From Treponema sp. OMZ 790 (GTDB lineage: Bacteria > Spirochaetota > Spirochaetia > Treponematales > Treponemataceae): 64,000 nt of DNA. Below the pieces are notes generated by a model, which saw only the letters and a list, made by a program, of their open reading frames with translations, was not told where the DNA came from and made no database searches. Positions 49,937 through 59,896 of this stretch are shown here, piece after piece (positions within the stretch are counted from its first letter, which is position 1; each line of letters starts with the position of its first letter). Where the stretch lies: positions 682,001 through 746,000 of the forward strand of contig NZ_CP051201.1 in assembly GCF_024181285.1 (NCBI RefSeq), given 5' to 3'. The position numbers and the translations under genes were made by a program.

Positions 49937-51217
49937 ATGAAAAAGAACAACCTTCGATGGATTTTTTTTGTTTTGCACAGATTTAATTCTGCAGATACAA
50001 AGGGCCGGTCATATATCTCAACTCTTTTTTCTGTTTTGGGTATAGCTTTCGGTGTAATGGTTTTGACGGTTATTTTATCCATAATGAACGGCCTTCAAAT
50101 GGGATACATCGACACAATTCTCCAAGTTAGTTCAGGCCACATAAGATTGTATGGCGAAAAAGAAAAATTACTGCAGGCCGAAAATTTGAACCTTCATGAA
50201 GGCTTTTTTATTTTTCAAGAGTTGCAGACTTTAATGCAGGGAAGCTACGGCAGACAACACGGTGTTTTGGTGCGCTCTGTTGAACCCGGCATACTTGAAA
50301 AAGATAGAGGGCTTGCCGAGGCTTTAAAAATATCTTCGGGAAGTTTTGATATATTAAAAGAAGATGCGGTAATTTTAGGATATGAACTGGCCCGTCAGCT
50401 CGGCGTGCAGACAGGCGATACAGTAAATATTCTTGCAGTGTCAGGCTCATCCGGAACAAGCCTTTTCCCTGCAAATCAAGATTTGATTGTTACAGGTATT
50501 TTTAAGACAGGATATTACGAGGTCGATTCTTCTTTTGCTTTTATGTCGCTGGAAAACGGCGAAAAAATTTTCGGCAATGAATCAAAGCTCTATGCTTCCG
50601 TTAAATTAAAAAATCAAAATAATGATGCCGCCTATATATCGTCAGTTGCAGCTTCTTTTCCCGATTTAAAATCGGAATCATGGCGTACCTATAATCATGC
50701 TTTTTTCGGTGCTCTCAGAATCGAAAAAAATATGATGATGTTTTTGGTTATCCTGATTTTTTTGGTTGTATCGGTTAATATTTACAACGGAATGAGGCGC
50801 TCGATTTATGAAAGGCGCGAAGAGATTTCGGTGTTAGCTTCTCTCGGAGCTTATTCAAAACATATTCAAACTCTTTTTATCGCTAACGGGTTTACGATAG
50901 GTTTGCTGGGTGCAGGCACGGGGCTTTTATTGGGCTTATTGCTTTCCGTTCAAATAAATTCAATTTTTTCCTTGATAGAAAAAATAATAAATTCCGTTTT
51001 AAATTTTGTTGCCATACTCTTTCAAAATTCTTCGGATGCGGATTTTGCCGTTTTTAGTCCTGTTTATTTTTACATGGATACAGTTCCCGTCAGAATATTT
51101 TTTAATGAAATTTTATTTATTTTTTTGTTCGGTATTTTTTCGTCCTCAGCTGCAGCGATGGCTGCCGCAAGACGTATTTTAAGATTAAAACCGGCGGAGG
51201 TATTACGCTATGAGTAA
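49937..51217 (+). CDS. Lipoprotein-releasing ABC transporter permease (LolC-type)
   Basis: 426 residues starting at 49937 after GGAGGAAG. The layout is the FtsX/LolC type: one N-terminal helix (about 35-60), a large periplasmic domain (60-255) and three C-terminal helices (about 265-295, 310-350, 385-415). FFVLHRFNSADTKGRSYIS, the periplasmic ALKISSGSFDI and YERREEISVLASLGAYSKHIQTLF cytoplasmic coupling region are characteristic. Together with the adjacent LolD- and LolE-type genes it should release lipoproteins from the inner membrane. It overlaps lolD by 8 bp. Confidence 0.88.
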   Translation: MKKNNLRWIFFVLHRFNSADTKGRSYISTLFSVLGIAFGVMVLTVILSIMNGLQMGYIDTILQVSSGHIRLYGEKEKLLQAENLNLHEGFFIFQELQTLMQGSYGRQHGVLVRSVEPGILEKDRGLAEALKISSGSFDILKEDAVILGYELARQLGVQTGDTVNILAVSGSSGTSLFPANQDLIVTGIFKTGYYEVDSSFAFMSLENGEKIFGNESKLYASVKLKNQNNDAAYISSVAASFPDLKSESWRTYNHAFFGALRIEKNMMMFLVILIFLVVSVNIYNGMRRSIYERREEISVLASLGAYSKHIQTLFIANGFTIGLLGAGTGLLLGLLLSVQINSIFSLIEKIINSVLNFVAILFQNSSDADFAVFSPVYFYMDTVPVRIFFNEILFIFLFGIFSSSAAAMAAARRILRLKPAEVLRYE

Positions 51218-51890
51218 GGATATAGTTTCAATTTCTAATTTGACTAAAATATTTTCTTCTGCAAACGAAAAACTTGTGATATTCGATAAGTTGAATTTTT
51301 GTATTGAAGAAGGAAAAAAAATTTCCATCACGGGAGAATCCGGTTCAGGCAAAAGTACCTTTTTAAATATTTTGGGCGGTCTTGAATCAGCCGACAGCGG
51401 TGAAATAATTGCAGGCTCCTACAAAGTTCATTCGCTAGATGAAAAATCTCTTACCGAGTACCGAAGCTCTTTTTTGGGTTTGGTGTTTCAGTTTCATTAT
51501 CTGTTAAAAGATTTTACGGCCCTTGAAAACATAATGCTTCCGGCTCTGATTGCAGGTAAAACCAAAAAAGAAATTAAAGACAAGGCTCTGTCTCTTTTGG
51601 AGGATGTAAAACTAAGTGAGCGTAAAAACCATTTTCCTTCCCAACTTTCAGGCGGAGAAAGACAGCGGGTTGCGGTTGCCCGTTCTTTGATAAATAGTCC
51701 GTCCTTGATTCTTGCGGATGAACCCACAGGAAATCTTGATCCCGCCAATGCCGAGACTGTTCAAAATCTTTTGTTTTCCGTAGTCGATAAACACAAGAAA
51801 ACCTTGGTGCTTGTTACCCACGATAAAAATATAGCATCAATGACGGATATTTCATATAAACTTTATAAAGGAAATTTGGAAACCGTATGA
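51210..51890 (+). CDS. Lipoprotein-releasing system ATP-binding protein (LolD-type)
   Basis: 226 residues: Walker [11 protein letters not shown]-loop [15 protein letters not shown], signature [15 protein letters not shown], Walker [12 protein letters not shown] and the late VTHD. The MacB/LolD class is recognised by [19 protein letters not shown]. It couples ATP hydrolysis to the two permeases. Start overlaps the upstream gene; stop overlaps lolE by 4 bp (ATGA). Confidence 0.93.
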   Translation: MSKDIVSISNLTKIFSSANEKLVIFDKLNFCIEEGKKISITGESGSGKSTFLNILGGLESADSGEIIAGSYKVHSLDEKSLTEYRSSFLGLVFQFHYLLKDFTALENIMLPALIAGKTKKEIKDKALSLLEDVKLSERKNHFPSQLSGGERQRVAVARSLINSPSLILADEPTGNLDPANAETVQNLLFSVVDKHKKTLVLVTHDKNIASMTDISYKLYKGNLETV

Positions 51891-53224
51891 AAAATTTTGT
51901 CTTTATAAAGATGGCATTTAGATTTTTAGGTATAGGCTCAGGGAAGACGGTATCCAATGCACGCAAAAGTTTATTCGGCGCGGTATTGGGAATAGGGATA
52001 AGTATAATTCCTCTCATTGTGGTTTTAGTTGTTTCGGACGGTATGATTCAGGGAATAACTTCGCGTACAATTGAACTTGGTACAGGGCATCTTCAAGTTA
52101 TAGACATGAGGCCCAAAGCAGAGTTTAAAAATGCCGAAATCGAAAAAAATTACCGCTCATTAATTCTTGATTTAGCTGATGAGGACCTTATTGAAAACGC
52201 ATGGATTGAAAGACAGGGGAACGGTTTGGTTATAGGAAAGAACGGAAGAAGCGGAGGGAATATACGTGCAGTGGAACCTGAGTTCTTTACTCAAAATGTA
52301 AGAGCCCATAATTTGATAAAAATAATAGACGGCTCTTTAATGTTTGAAAACAATAAATCTGCCGTGTTAGGTGCAAAAATAGCAGAAAAGCTAGGTTTAA
52401 AAGTAGGGGATACATGCAGAATCATTACCTTAAACAAGGGTGAAAGAGGTAAAACGGTTCCAAAACTTAATTCGTTTAAAGTATCGGGCATTATTTCTTC
52501 AGGTTATCAGGAGTTGGATGCCCTATGGGTATTTATTCCTTTGGAAGAAGGATTAAAGGCTATGGCCATAAACTCTTCTTTAACCTCAATAGTTTTGTCT
52601 ACCAAAGATCCCTTTGACGAAGAAAAAATGGAAGAGCTTCAGTTAAAATTGAGCTCAATATTACCCGATAATTTTTCGATATATGCGTGGTCAGATTTAA
52701 ACCGATCTTCTTTTACCTCATTTAAAACTACAAAAAATCTTTTGCTGTTTATAATGTTTTTAATAGTTTTGGTCGCATCCGCCAATGTTTCATCTGCTGT
52801 AGTCATGCTTGTTATGGAAAGACGGCGGGAAATTGCCATACTTAAAGCTGCCGGAGCCCATCCTTCTTCAATAAGCCTGGCCTTTGTGCTTGCAGGTCTT
52901 TTAACGGGTTTTTGCGGAATTCTTTTGGGGATGCCTCTCGGAATTTTAACAGCTCTGCACATAAACGGAATTTTCACCTATGCAGAGAAAGTTTTAAATT
53001 ATCTTCAAAATTTCCTGTATGTGTTATTTTATGGCGGAGGAAAACCTCTTGAAATTCATCTTTTAGACCCGGCCTATTATTTGGAGCATATTCCGGTAAA
53101 ATTAAATTTTTTTGATCTTTACATAATAGCCTTTTTTATGTTAATATTATCAGTAGTAGTGTGTTTGATCCCTGCAATCAGAGCGGGGAGGGAAAAGCCG
53201 ATAGAAATTATGAGGAAGTTATGA
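51887..53224 (+). CDS. Lipoprotein-releasing ABC transporter permease (LolE-type)
   Basis: 445 residues, similar layout to the LolC-type gene: one N-terminal helix (about 30-52), a periplasmic domain (55-280) with GTGHLQVIDMRPKAEFKNAEIEKN and GNIRAVEPEFF, and three C-terminal helices. MERRREIAILKAAGAHPSSISLAF is the coupling helix region. The start overlaps lolD (ATGA); the stop overlaps mcsA (ATGA). Confidence 0.88.
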   Translation: MKNFVFIKMAFRFLGIGSGKTVSNARKSLFGAVLGIGISIIPLIVVLVVSDGMIQGITSRTIELGTGHLQVIDMRPKAEFKNAEIEKNYRSLILDLADEDLIENAWIERQGNGLVIGKNGRSGGNIRAVEPEFFTQNVRAHNLIKIIDGSLMFENNKSAVLGAKIAEKLGLKVGDTCRIITLNKGERGKTVPKLNSFKVSGIISSGYQELDALWVFIPLEEGLKAMAINSSLTSIVLSTKDPFDEEKMEELQLKLSSILPDNFSIYAWSDLNRSSFTSFKTTKNLLLFIMFLIVLVASANVSSAVVMLVMERRREIAILKAAGAHPSSISLAFVLAGLLTGFCGILLGMPLGILTALHINGIFTYAEKVLNYLQNFLYVLFYGGGKPLEIHLLDPAYYLEHIPVKLNFFDLYIIAFFMLILSVVVCLIPAIRAGREKPIEIMRKL

Positions 53225-53724
53225 TTTGCGACATGTGTAAATTAAACGAAGCTACAGTTTCTGTGGAGCAAGTTTCGGATGGTGTTACCAAAAATATTTA
53301 TCTTTGCCGAAGTTGTTCGCAAAGGCTCGGATTTGGTATGTTTTCGGAAAATATCGATATTTCCATTACAAAACTCTTCGGTTCAGGAGATATCGACGGT
53401 ACCGGCAGCAAAAAACCTGCCCAATGTCCGCTGTGCGGCCGAAGTTTTTCGGGTATTGAGGCAAAGCAAAAGATAGGGTGTTCAGAATGCTTTTCGTTCT
53501 TTAAGTCCGAGATTATGAACATATTAAAGCAAAAAAATAAAAATTTAAATTATCCAAAGTCTGAAGAAAACAATCATCCGCATGAATCTTTTATTGAATC
53601 TCATACCTCTGACGAACTGCGCGAAAAATTAAAACGGGCTGTCGAAATCGAGGATTATGAAACGGCAGCCGCCTTGCGTGATGAACTCAAAGCTTTGGAG
53701 AAAAAACATGATATCAAAGCTTGA
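53221..53724 (+). CDS. mcsA: McsA-like zinc-finger protein
   Basis: 167 residues beginning inside the LolE stop (ATGA). N-terminal Cys pairs MICDMC ... LCRSC and CPLC ... CSEC bind zinc, as in McsA. A linker leads to a C-terminal UVR-type coiled coil, LREKLKRAVEIEDYETAAALRDELKALEKKHD. McsA activates the protein-arginine kinase McsB and helps ClpC. It overlaps mcsB by 17 bp. Confidence 0.9.
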   Translation: MICDMCKLNEATVSVEQVSDGVTKNIYLCRSCSQRLGFGMFSENIDISITKLFGSGDIDGTGSKKPAQCPLCGRSFSGIEAKQKIGCSECFSFFKSEIMNILKQKNKNLNYPKSEENNHPHESFIESHTSDELREKLKRAVEIEDYETAAALRDELKALEKKHDIKA

Positions 53725-54781
53725 CGGCTGGTATACGGGAGACGGGCCCGATTCGGATATTGCCCTATATAGCCGCTGCGACATAGCCCGTAATATTTCG
53801 GGCTTTTTGTTTCCAAATACTATTAGTTTATCGGATTCTGCAGATATAATTTCTCTTGTTTTTTCTTTTTTTGATTCTTTGGAAGATTCTAATTATTTTA
53901 AAAAATTAAAACTAAAAGCAATAGATCCTCTTTCGGTTAAATTGCTTGAAGAAAGAGGCGTTATTTTGCCTGATATGCCTGAAAAAATCGAAAAAGCCGT
54001 TTTGGTTCATGAAAACGGATCTCTTTATGTAGGTTTGAATCTTGAAGATCATATAAATATATCTTCGTTTACTGCAGGAATGGATCCGAAAGACGTGTAT
54101 GCCAGAGCTTCATCTATGGAAATAAAAATGAGAAAAAAAATTTTATTTTCAGCGGATAAGGAAGCCGGCTTTTTGACTTCCGATATTATGGGAATAGGTA
54201 CGGGCTTAAAATTTTCCGTTCTATGCTCCCTGCCGGGCGTTCTTTATTCGAATTCTTTAAGTACAGTTTTAGAGTCAACGAAAGAAAATAATCTTAATGT
54301 TGCAGGCTATTATTCTCCGAATTCCAAAAATTCTATAGGTGCACTTTTTTTGATTTCAACTTCAGTGGCTGCAGGAGATGATGAAGAAATTCAAACTTCC
54401 AATTTTATTTCGGGTGTCAACAATATCATAGAAATTGAAAGAAATATGAGAAAAACTTTTTTTAATGAAAACCCTTTAAAGGTTGAAGATATGCTTAGAA
54501 GATCTTTTGCAATATCTCAAAGTGCAAAGCTCATGGATTTTAAAGAAGCCGCAGATGTTGTTTTTAAAATAAAATTCGGTTTAAATTTGGGCTTAGTAAA
54601 GGGCATAACTAATGAAGAGTGCAACTCTATGATTTTTAAAGCTCAGATGGGGCATCTTGCCTTTTTATTGCTTAACAGTAATATGTTATTAGCCGATAAA
54701 AATCTAAATGATTTATCGATAGAAGAATATAGGGCTCATATCGTTCAAGAACTTTGTTCAAAAGTCCGAATTATAATGTGA
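53708..54781 (+). CDS. mcsB: McsB homologue with degraded arginine-kinase active site
   Basis: 357 residues of the phosphagen-kinase fold: YSRCDIARNISGFLFPN, LNLEDHINISS, GFLTSDIMGIGTGLKFSVL, and late KEAADVVFKIKFGLNLGLVKGIT. Compared with B. subtilis McsB from memory, the SRxRLARN motif reads SRCDIARN, the catalytic Cys of CPTN is Asp (D159), the Arg of GTGLR is Lys, and the Arg and Glu of RGTYGE align with Ala199 and Pro204. The usual nucleotide and arginine ligands are therefore missing. It is positioned between mcsA and clpC as in Gram-positives, so a structural adaptor role is likelier than kinase activity. Confidence 0.85.
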   Translation: MISKLDGWYTGDGPDSDIALYSRCDIARNISGFLFPNTISLSDSADIISLVFSFFDSLEDSNYFKKLKLKAIDPLSVKLLEERGVILPDMPEKIEKAVLVHENGSLYVGLNLEDHINISSFTAGMDPKDVYARASSMEIKMRKKILFSADKEAGFLTSDIMGIGTGLKFSVLCSLPGVLYSNSLSTVLESTKENNLNVAGYYSPNSKNSIGALFLISTSVAAGDDEEIQTSNFISGVNNIIEIERNMRKTFFNENPLKVEDMLRRSFAISQSAKLMDFKEAADVVFKIKFGLNLGLVKGITNEECNSMIFKAQMGHLAFLLLNSNMLLADKNLNDLSIEEYRAHIVQELCSKVRIIM

Positions 54782-54789
54782 GGTGTTAT

Positions 54790-57288
54790 ATGTGTCAAGG
54801 TCTTTCACAAGATGCCCATAAACTGCTTACTCTCTTCGGTCAGCAGGAGGCAAGACGGGTTAATGCGGATCTCTTCCAGCCGGAGCATATTTTATCTGCT
54901 CTTATCCGGAACAAGGTCGGCAGGGGGTATCTTATCCTTCAAAGGTTAAATATAGATATTTTAAATTTACAGCTATTTATAGAACAAAATATTCCCATTC
55001 GCACAGGCGATAGAATTATAGGCGAAATTCCTCCGTCGCGGAGAATTAAAACCCTTGTCGATATTGCAACGATAGAAGCCAGAACCATGAGGCATAATGT
55101 TGTCGGAACGGAACATATTCTTATAGCCCTTGTAAGGGAAGAAAATTCGATAATATCCGATTTTTTTATGCGCTATAATGTCTTGACCGAGGACATAAGA
55201 CTCGTTGCCTTAAAATTGGCAGATCAAACAGAGACCATCAAAATCGGAAAAACTTCCGAGCCTTTAAAATCAAAAAATTCGGCTCTTGCAGAATTCGGCC
55301 GCAATCTGACTGAAACCGTCAAATCCGGTTGCCTTGATCCAATAATCGGCAGAGAAAAAGAAATCAGAAGACTAATTCAAATTCTTTCCCGCCGCACAAA
55401 AAATAATCCGGTTCTTGTCGGAGAACCGGGTATAGGAAAAACTTCAATTGTTGAAGGCCTTGCCTTTGCAATAATTAATGAAGATGTTCCTCACGATTTG
55501 TTGAATAAAAGCATCATTTCTTTGGATTTGGGATCGGTTATTGCCGGAACAAAATACCGCGGTCAATTTGAAGAACGGTTAAAACAGATTATACACGAAA
55601 TAAAAGAAAACAAAAATATTATTTTGTTTATAGATGAAATTCATACTCTGATAGGTACAGGCGGTTCGCAGGGAGCTATGGATGCCGCCAATATTTTAAA
55701 ACCGGCCCTTGCCAGAGGCGAAATACAATGTATAGGCGCTACAACAATTGATGAATATAGAAGGTATTTTAAAAATGATTTAGCCTTTGAACGCCGTTTT
55801 CAATTAATCCCCGTAAAGGAGCCCAATGCCGATGAAACCTTCGATATAATATGCGGAATAAAGCATAAGTATGAAGAACATCACAATGTAATTTATGAAC
55901 CTGAAACTATCACCAAAATAATCGAGTATACAAAACGGTATATTCCTGAAAGGTTTTTTCCCGATAAAGCGATAGATGTTTTGGATGAAGCCGGTGCGAT
56001 GAAAAAAAACATTCTCGATAAAAAACCGAGCGAACTTTTAGAAATAGAAGAAAAGATAAAGCTGTTGATGCTCGAAAAATCTGCTATGGTTGAGATGCAA
56101 AATTATGAAAAAGCTGCCTTAATCAGGGATGAAGTTTTAGACTTAAAAAACGATATCTATGAAATTAAAAATAAATGGATAACTTCTTATCAACATCCCA
56201 TATCATATGTTGAAGAAAAAGATATAGCAGAAGTTGTCGCAATGATGACGGATATTCCCGTAAATAAATTGAATCAATATGAGGCTGAAAGAATGCTGCA
56301 TCTTGAAGATGAACTGAAAAAATCGGTTGTAGGTCAGGATGAACCTGTTTCAATTCTTTCAAATGCGATAAGAAGATCGCGTGCAGGTATTTCGTCTCCC
56401 GATAGGCCCATCGGTTCTTTTTTATTTTTAGGGCCAACAGGTGTGGGAAAAACTCTTCTTGCGAAAACTCTGGCCGAATTTTTATTCGGTACAAAAGATG
56501 CTTTGATCCGTGTGGATATGAGCGACTATATGGAAAAACATAATGCGGCAAAACTGATTGGAGCTCCTCCCGGATATATCGGTTTTGATTCGGGAGGATT
56601 TTTAACCGAAAAAATCAGACGTAATCCTTATTCCGTTTTACTTTTAGACGAAGTGGAAAAAGCTCATCCCGATGTTTTTAATATTCTTTTGCAAATTTTA
56701 GAAGAAGGAGAACTTCGCGACAGCAGCGGACATCTTGTAAATTTTAAAAATACGGTTATTATCATGACAAGCAATGCCGGTTCAAAGTCCATTATAAAAG
56801 AACAACAGCTCGGCTTTAATCCAAGCGGAGAAGGTGTAATGGCCTATTCCGAAATACGAGCCGATGCTCTTAACGAAATAAAGAAATTCTTATCGCCCGA
56901 ATTTATAAATCGAATCGATGAAATGTTGGTCTTTAAACCTTTGGATAAGGATGATATTAAAAAGATATTAAAACTTGAGCTTAAAAAATTTGAAACAAGG
57001 ATAGCGAAACAAGACCTATATATTGAACTTTCAACCGAAGCCGAAGATTATTTTGTAAGCAAGGGGTATGATCCTGCCTATGGTGCAAGACCAATGAGAA
57101 GGCTTCTTCAAAATAAAATAGAAGATGCACTATCGCTTAAAATTATAACGGGAGAATTTTCAAAAGGAAAAACCGCCGTTATAGATTTTTCGGCAGAAGA
57201 AGACGGCATAATAATAAGCATAAAAGAAAATACCGATTATGAAAATGCTTACAGCGCATCGGTTAAATTTGAAACCGAATCCAACTGA
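54790..57288 (+). CDS. clpC: Clp ATPase ClpC
   Basis: 832 residues. ATG 54790 is preferred over upstream in-frame codons, giving [19 protein letters not shown]. The N-domain has two repeats with QPEHIL (Glu32) and GTEHIL (Glu108), at the positions where phospho-arginine-binding glutamates lie in ClpC. NBD1 has GEPGIGKTS and [12 protein letters not shown]; a UVR-like coiled coil (about 415-460) forms the M domain. NBD2 has GPTGVGKTL and the pore-loop GYIGFDSGG. It unfolds substrates for ClpP (not in the window). It is the last gene of the lol-mcs operon and no ctsR precedes it. Confidence 0.95.
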   Translation: MCQGLSQDAHKLLTLFGQQEARRVNADLFQPEHILSALIRNKVGRGYLILQRLNIDILNLQLFIEQNIPIRTGDRIIGEIPPSRRIKTLVDIATIEARTMRHNVVGTEHILIALVREENSIISDFFMRYNVLTEDIRLVALKLADQTETIKIGKTSEPLKSKNSALAEFGRNLTETVKSGCLDPIIGREKEIRRLIQILSRRTKNNPVLVGEPGIGKTSIVEGLAFAIINEDVPHDLLNKSIISLDLGSVIAGTKYRGQFEERLKQIIHEIKENKNIILFIDEIHTLIGTGGSQGAMDAANILKPALARGEIQCIGATTIDEYRRYFKNDLAFERRFQLIPVKEPNADETFDIICGIKHKYEEHHNVIYEPETITKIIEYTKRYIPERFFPDKAIDVLDEAGAMKKNILDKKPSELLEIEEKIKLLMLEKSAMVEMQNYEKAALIRDEVLDLKNDIYEIKNKWITSYQHPISYVEEKDIAEVVAMMTDIPVNKLNQYEAERMLHLEDELKKSVVGQDEPVSILSNAIRRSRAGISSPDRPIGSFLFLGPTGVGKTLLAKTLAEFLFGTKDALIRVDMSDYMEKHNAAKLIGAPPGYIGFDSGGFLTEKIRRNPYSVLLLDEVEKAHPDVFNILLQILEEGELRDSSGHLVNFKNTVIIMTSNAGSKSIIKEQQLGFNPSGEGVMAYSEIRADALNEIKKFLSPEFINRIDEMLVFKPLDKDDIKKILKLELKKFETRIAKQDLYIELSTEAEDYFVSKGYDPAYGARPMRRLLQNKIEDALSLKIITGEFSKGKTAVIDFSAEEDGIIISIKENTDYENAYSASVKFETESN

Positions 57289-57302
57289 TGCGCTTCCGGC
57301 TT

Positions 57303-58574
57303 TTATATTGAAGTGTTATCAGGTATCACGGAATTTTTAACTATAACATATATTCCGTCTACTACGTGATAAAAACCGTAATCGCCGTCGGGAGGAGTTT
57401 GATCCATTCCTATGGATACGTTATTGCCTATGCGGACATTTTTATCGATTATTGCAGAACGTATACGGCAATGATTTCCTATGCCCAAATTAGGGCATCC
57501 TTCTTTTAAGCGGGTTTCTTTTTCTTCATGTGTTTCATAATAATCCGCACCCATGCAGATAGAGTCTTCTACAAAACTGCCTGATTCTATAATTGATCTG
57601 ACTCCTATAACGGAGTGATTTATTGTTGAATTTGTGATAACGCAGCCGTCACTGCACATGGATCTGCTTAAATGTGCATAGTTTACCTTTGAAGGCGGTA
57701 AGTTTCGGTTATGGGTATATATGGGGCTGTCGGCATCATAAAAGTCGAATTGCGGTTTTATTTCCGTCAAGTCAAGCGTCGCATCATAAAAAGACTTTAT
57801 TGTCCCTATGTCCGACCAATAACCATTATGCGGAAATGCCGAAACTTTATAATTTTTTATTGCTTCGGGGATAACTTCTTTTCCGAAATCGGTATGGTCA
57901 CTGTCTAAACATTCTTCCATAATTTTGGCACTAAAAATATAGATGCCCATAGAGGCCAGATATTGCTTATTCAGAGCATCGGGTTTGATAAGAGAGTTTT
58001 CGGGGATTTTCCAATCATCTATATTTTTATCGGGGCCCGGTTTTTCCATAAATTCGGTGATTACCGATTCCGAATCAATCTTCATAATGCCGAAACCTGA
58101 GGCATCTTCCCTTGTGACAGGAGTGCAGGCCACAGTAATATCGGATTTTGATTCCTTGTGAAATTCCAAAAATTTTTTTAAATCCATGCGGTATAGCTGA
58201 TCGCCTGCAAGGATTAAATAATGGGAAGGATTTTGATGTCTAAAATGATGAAGATTTTTTCGTATAGAGTCGGCTGTTCCTTCATACCATCCCGTATTGT
58301 CGAAAGTTTGTTCAGCCGCAAGAATTTCTACAAACCCGTTTGAAAAGCTGTCAAAAGTATAAGCTTTTGCAATATGAATATGCAAAGACGCCGAATTAAA
58401 CTGTGTTACGATATAAATATTTCTAAACCCGGAATTTATACAGTTTGAAAGAGGTATATCGATAATTCGATGTTTACCTCCGAAGGGTACGGCCGGTTTA
58501 GACCGATGCATGGTAAGCGGATAAAGACGTGTTCCTTTTCCGCCTCCCAAGATTATGGAAAGAACTTTTGCCAT
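57303..58574 (-). CDS. glgC: Glucose-1-phosphate adenylyltransferase
   Basis: 423 residues from ATG 58574, chosen because GGAGG sits six bases upstream; the ATG at 58580 is too close to it. ADP-glucose pyrophosphorylase landmarks are ILGGGKGTRLYPLTMHRSKPAVPFGGKHRIIDIPLSN, the substrate segment GTADSIRKN, ILAGDQLYRMD and PHNGYWSDIGTIKSFYDATLDL. The C-terminal left-handed helix ends with ICMGADYYET and IRSAIIDKNVRIGNNVSI. It makes ADP-glucose for glycogen. No other glg gene is in the window. Confidence 0.95.
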   Translation of the reverse strand: MAKVLSIILGGGKGTRLYPLTMHRSKPAVPFGGKHRIIDIPLSNCINSGFRNIYIVTQFNSASLHIHIAKAYTFDSFSNGFVEILAAEQTFDNTGWYEGTADSIRKNLHHFRHQNPSHYLILAGDQLYRMDLKKFLEFHKESKSDITVACTPVTREDASGFGIMKIDSESVITEFMEKPGPDKNIDDWKIPENSLIKPDALNKQYLASMGIYIFSAKIMEECLDSDHTDFGKEVIPEAIKNYKVSAFPHNGYWSDIGTIKSFYDATLDLTEIKPQFDFYDADSPIYTHNRNLPPSKVNYAHLSRSMCSDGCVITNSTINHSVIGVRSIIESGSFVEDSICMGADYYETHEEKETRLKEGCPNLGIGNHCRIRSAIIDKNVRIGNNVSIGMDQTPPDGDYGFYHVVDGIYVIVKNSVIPDNTSI

Positions 58575-58608
58575 AGGCATCCTCCTGCCTATATTATATA
58601 ATGCTTTT

Positions 58609-59778
58609 TTAAATTTTACCAGATTGATTTATTAATTCTTGATAAATTTTTTCAATCTTTCTTGCAAAATTGGAGGATGAAAAATCATCAGCAATCCTAA
58701 AAGCTTCTTTTGCATATTTTTTTATTTCTTCCCTATTGTTTAATGCAAATTTGATATTATCTAAAAGTTCATGATCTTCTTTAAACAATAGACCTGTCTT
58801 TTTATGTAAAACGATTCCTTTAACATTTGTGTCGTCATATACTAAAACAGGAACTCCGGCTGCCATTGCTTCAAGAATTGTTAAGCCTTGAGTTTCCGTT
58901 TTTGATGGGCTTATGAACATATCAGCCATTTTATAATATACCGGAACCTTGTCGTTTGGAACCCTGTTTGTAAATATTATGTTATCTTCCAAATTCAAAT
59001 TTTTTACTCTGTGTTCAAGTTCTAACCTGTCAGGGCCGTCGCCTACAATAATTAATTGAATATTTTTATCGCTGTTTATTATTTTTGACATCATATCGAT
59101 TAAAATTTCAATATTTTTTTCTTTTGATATTCTTCCTAAAAATACAAGTTTAAATGAATCTTTTTTTATTTTAAAAGATTTGAATAAATTATCTATTTCT
59201 GCATCGAGTGCATTTTTTTTAAATTTTTCAAGATTTATTCCCGTCGGAACTACATAAATTTTATTTTTTACTCCGTAGCTTGTAAGCAAATCTTTCGTTT
59301 TTTCCGTGGGTGCTATGACTCCGGAAAAAGGTGCTACATAGCGTTTGGACAGTTTTCGCACTATTTTTTTTAAAGATTTTTCTCCGACATTGGAAATATA
59401 GTGAGTATATTCTTCATGGACTGTATGATATGTGTGCACTGAAGGAATTTTCAAATCTTTTGCAATGAAAATTCCGAATCTGCCCATAGTAAATTCCGTT
59501 TGAGTGTGCACAATATCAAAATTTAAATCCCTTACTTTATTATATGCCTTTGTATGTTTTAAAAATAATCCTATTCTGAATTCAGACCATTTAAAAAAAG
59601 GAATTGAAGAAATGCGGATAATATGTTTTTGATCTTCATCTTGAAAACCGGGAAATGTGGTTGTTATTATATATACTTCGTGATTAAGTTTTTCCAATTC
59701 TTTTTGTAAGTTCATTATGGAGGTTACGACTCCGTTTATTTGAGGATAATAGCAATCGGAAAAAATTCCTATTTTCAT
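58609..59778 (-). CDS. Glycosyltransferase family 4
   Basis: 389 residues. ATG 59778 is preferred, after TTGGAGC. It is a GT-B enzyme: the N-terminal domain opens KIGIFSDCYYPQINGVVTSI, with DIVHTQTEFTMGRFG and VHTYHTVHEEYTHYI. The C-terminal domain has LVFLGRISKEKNIEILIDMM and the E-x7-E motif in ETQGLTILEAMAAGVPVLVYDD. The closest characterised relatives are diacylglycerol glucosyltransferases that make glycolipids, which fits treponemal envelopes; the substrate is inferred. It lies 34 bp from glgC in the same direction. Confidence 0.85.
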   Translation of the reverse strand: MKIGIFSDCYYPQINGVVTSIMNLQKELEKLNHEVYIITTTFPGFQDEDQKHIIRISSIPFFKWSEFRIGLFLKHTKAYNKVRDLNFDIVHTQTEFTMGRFGIFIAKDLKIPSVHTYHTVHEEYTHYISNVGEKSLKKIVRKLSKRYVAPFSGVIAPTEKTKDLLTSYGVKNKIYVVPTGINLEKFKKNALDAEIDNLFKSFKIKKDSFKLVFLGRISKEKNIEILIDMMSKIINSDKNIQLIIVGDGPDRLELEHRVKNLNLEDNIIFTNRVPNDKVPVYYKMADMFISPSKTETQGLTILEAMAAGVPVLVYDDTNVKGIVLHKKTGLLFKEDHELLDNIKFALNNREEIKKYAKEAFRIADDFSSSNFARKIEKIYQELINQSGKI

Positions 59779-59850
59779 TTTGTACAGCTCCAATTAAAAT
59801 TTATAATGAGTTATTTTATCATAAATGAGCTTTTTTGCCAACAGTGTTTG

Positions 59851-59886
59851 AACATACTTGACATAGGCCGGGATAGTCAATAAACT
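59851..59886. promoter_or_regulatory. Divergent promoters of the omptin-like gene (+) and the glycosyltransferase (-)
   Basis: Plus: TTGACA (59858-59863), 17 bp, TAAACT (59881-59886), leading to a start near 59893 and the ATG at 59897. Minus: TTGACT (59875-59880), 18 bp, TATGTT (59851-59856). The two overlap, so only one may fire at a time. Confidence 0.55.
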
Positions 59887-59896
59887 GATATTCAGG

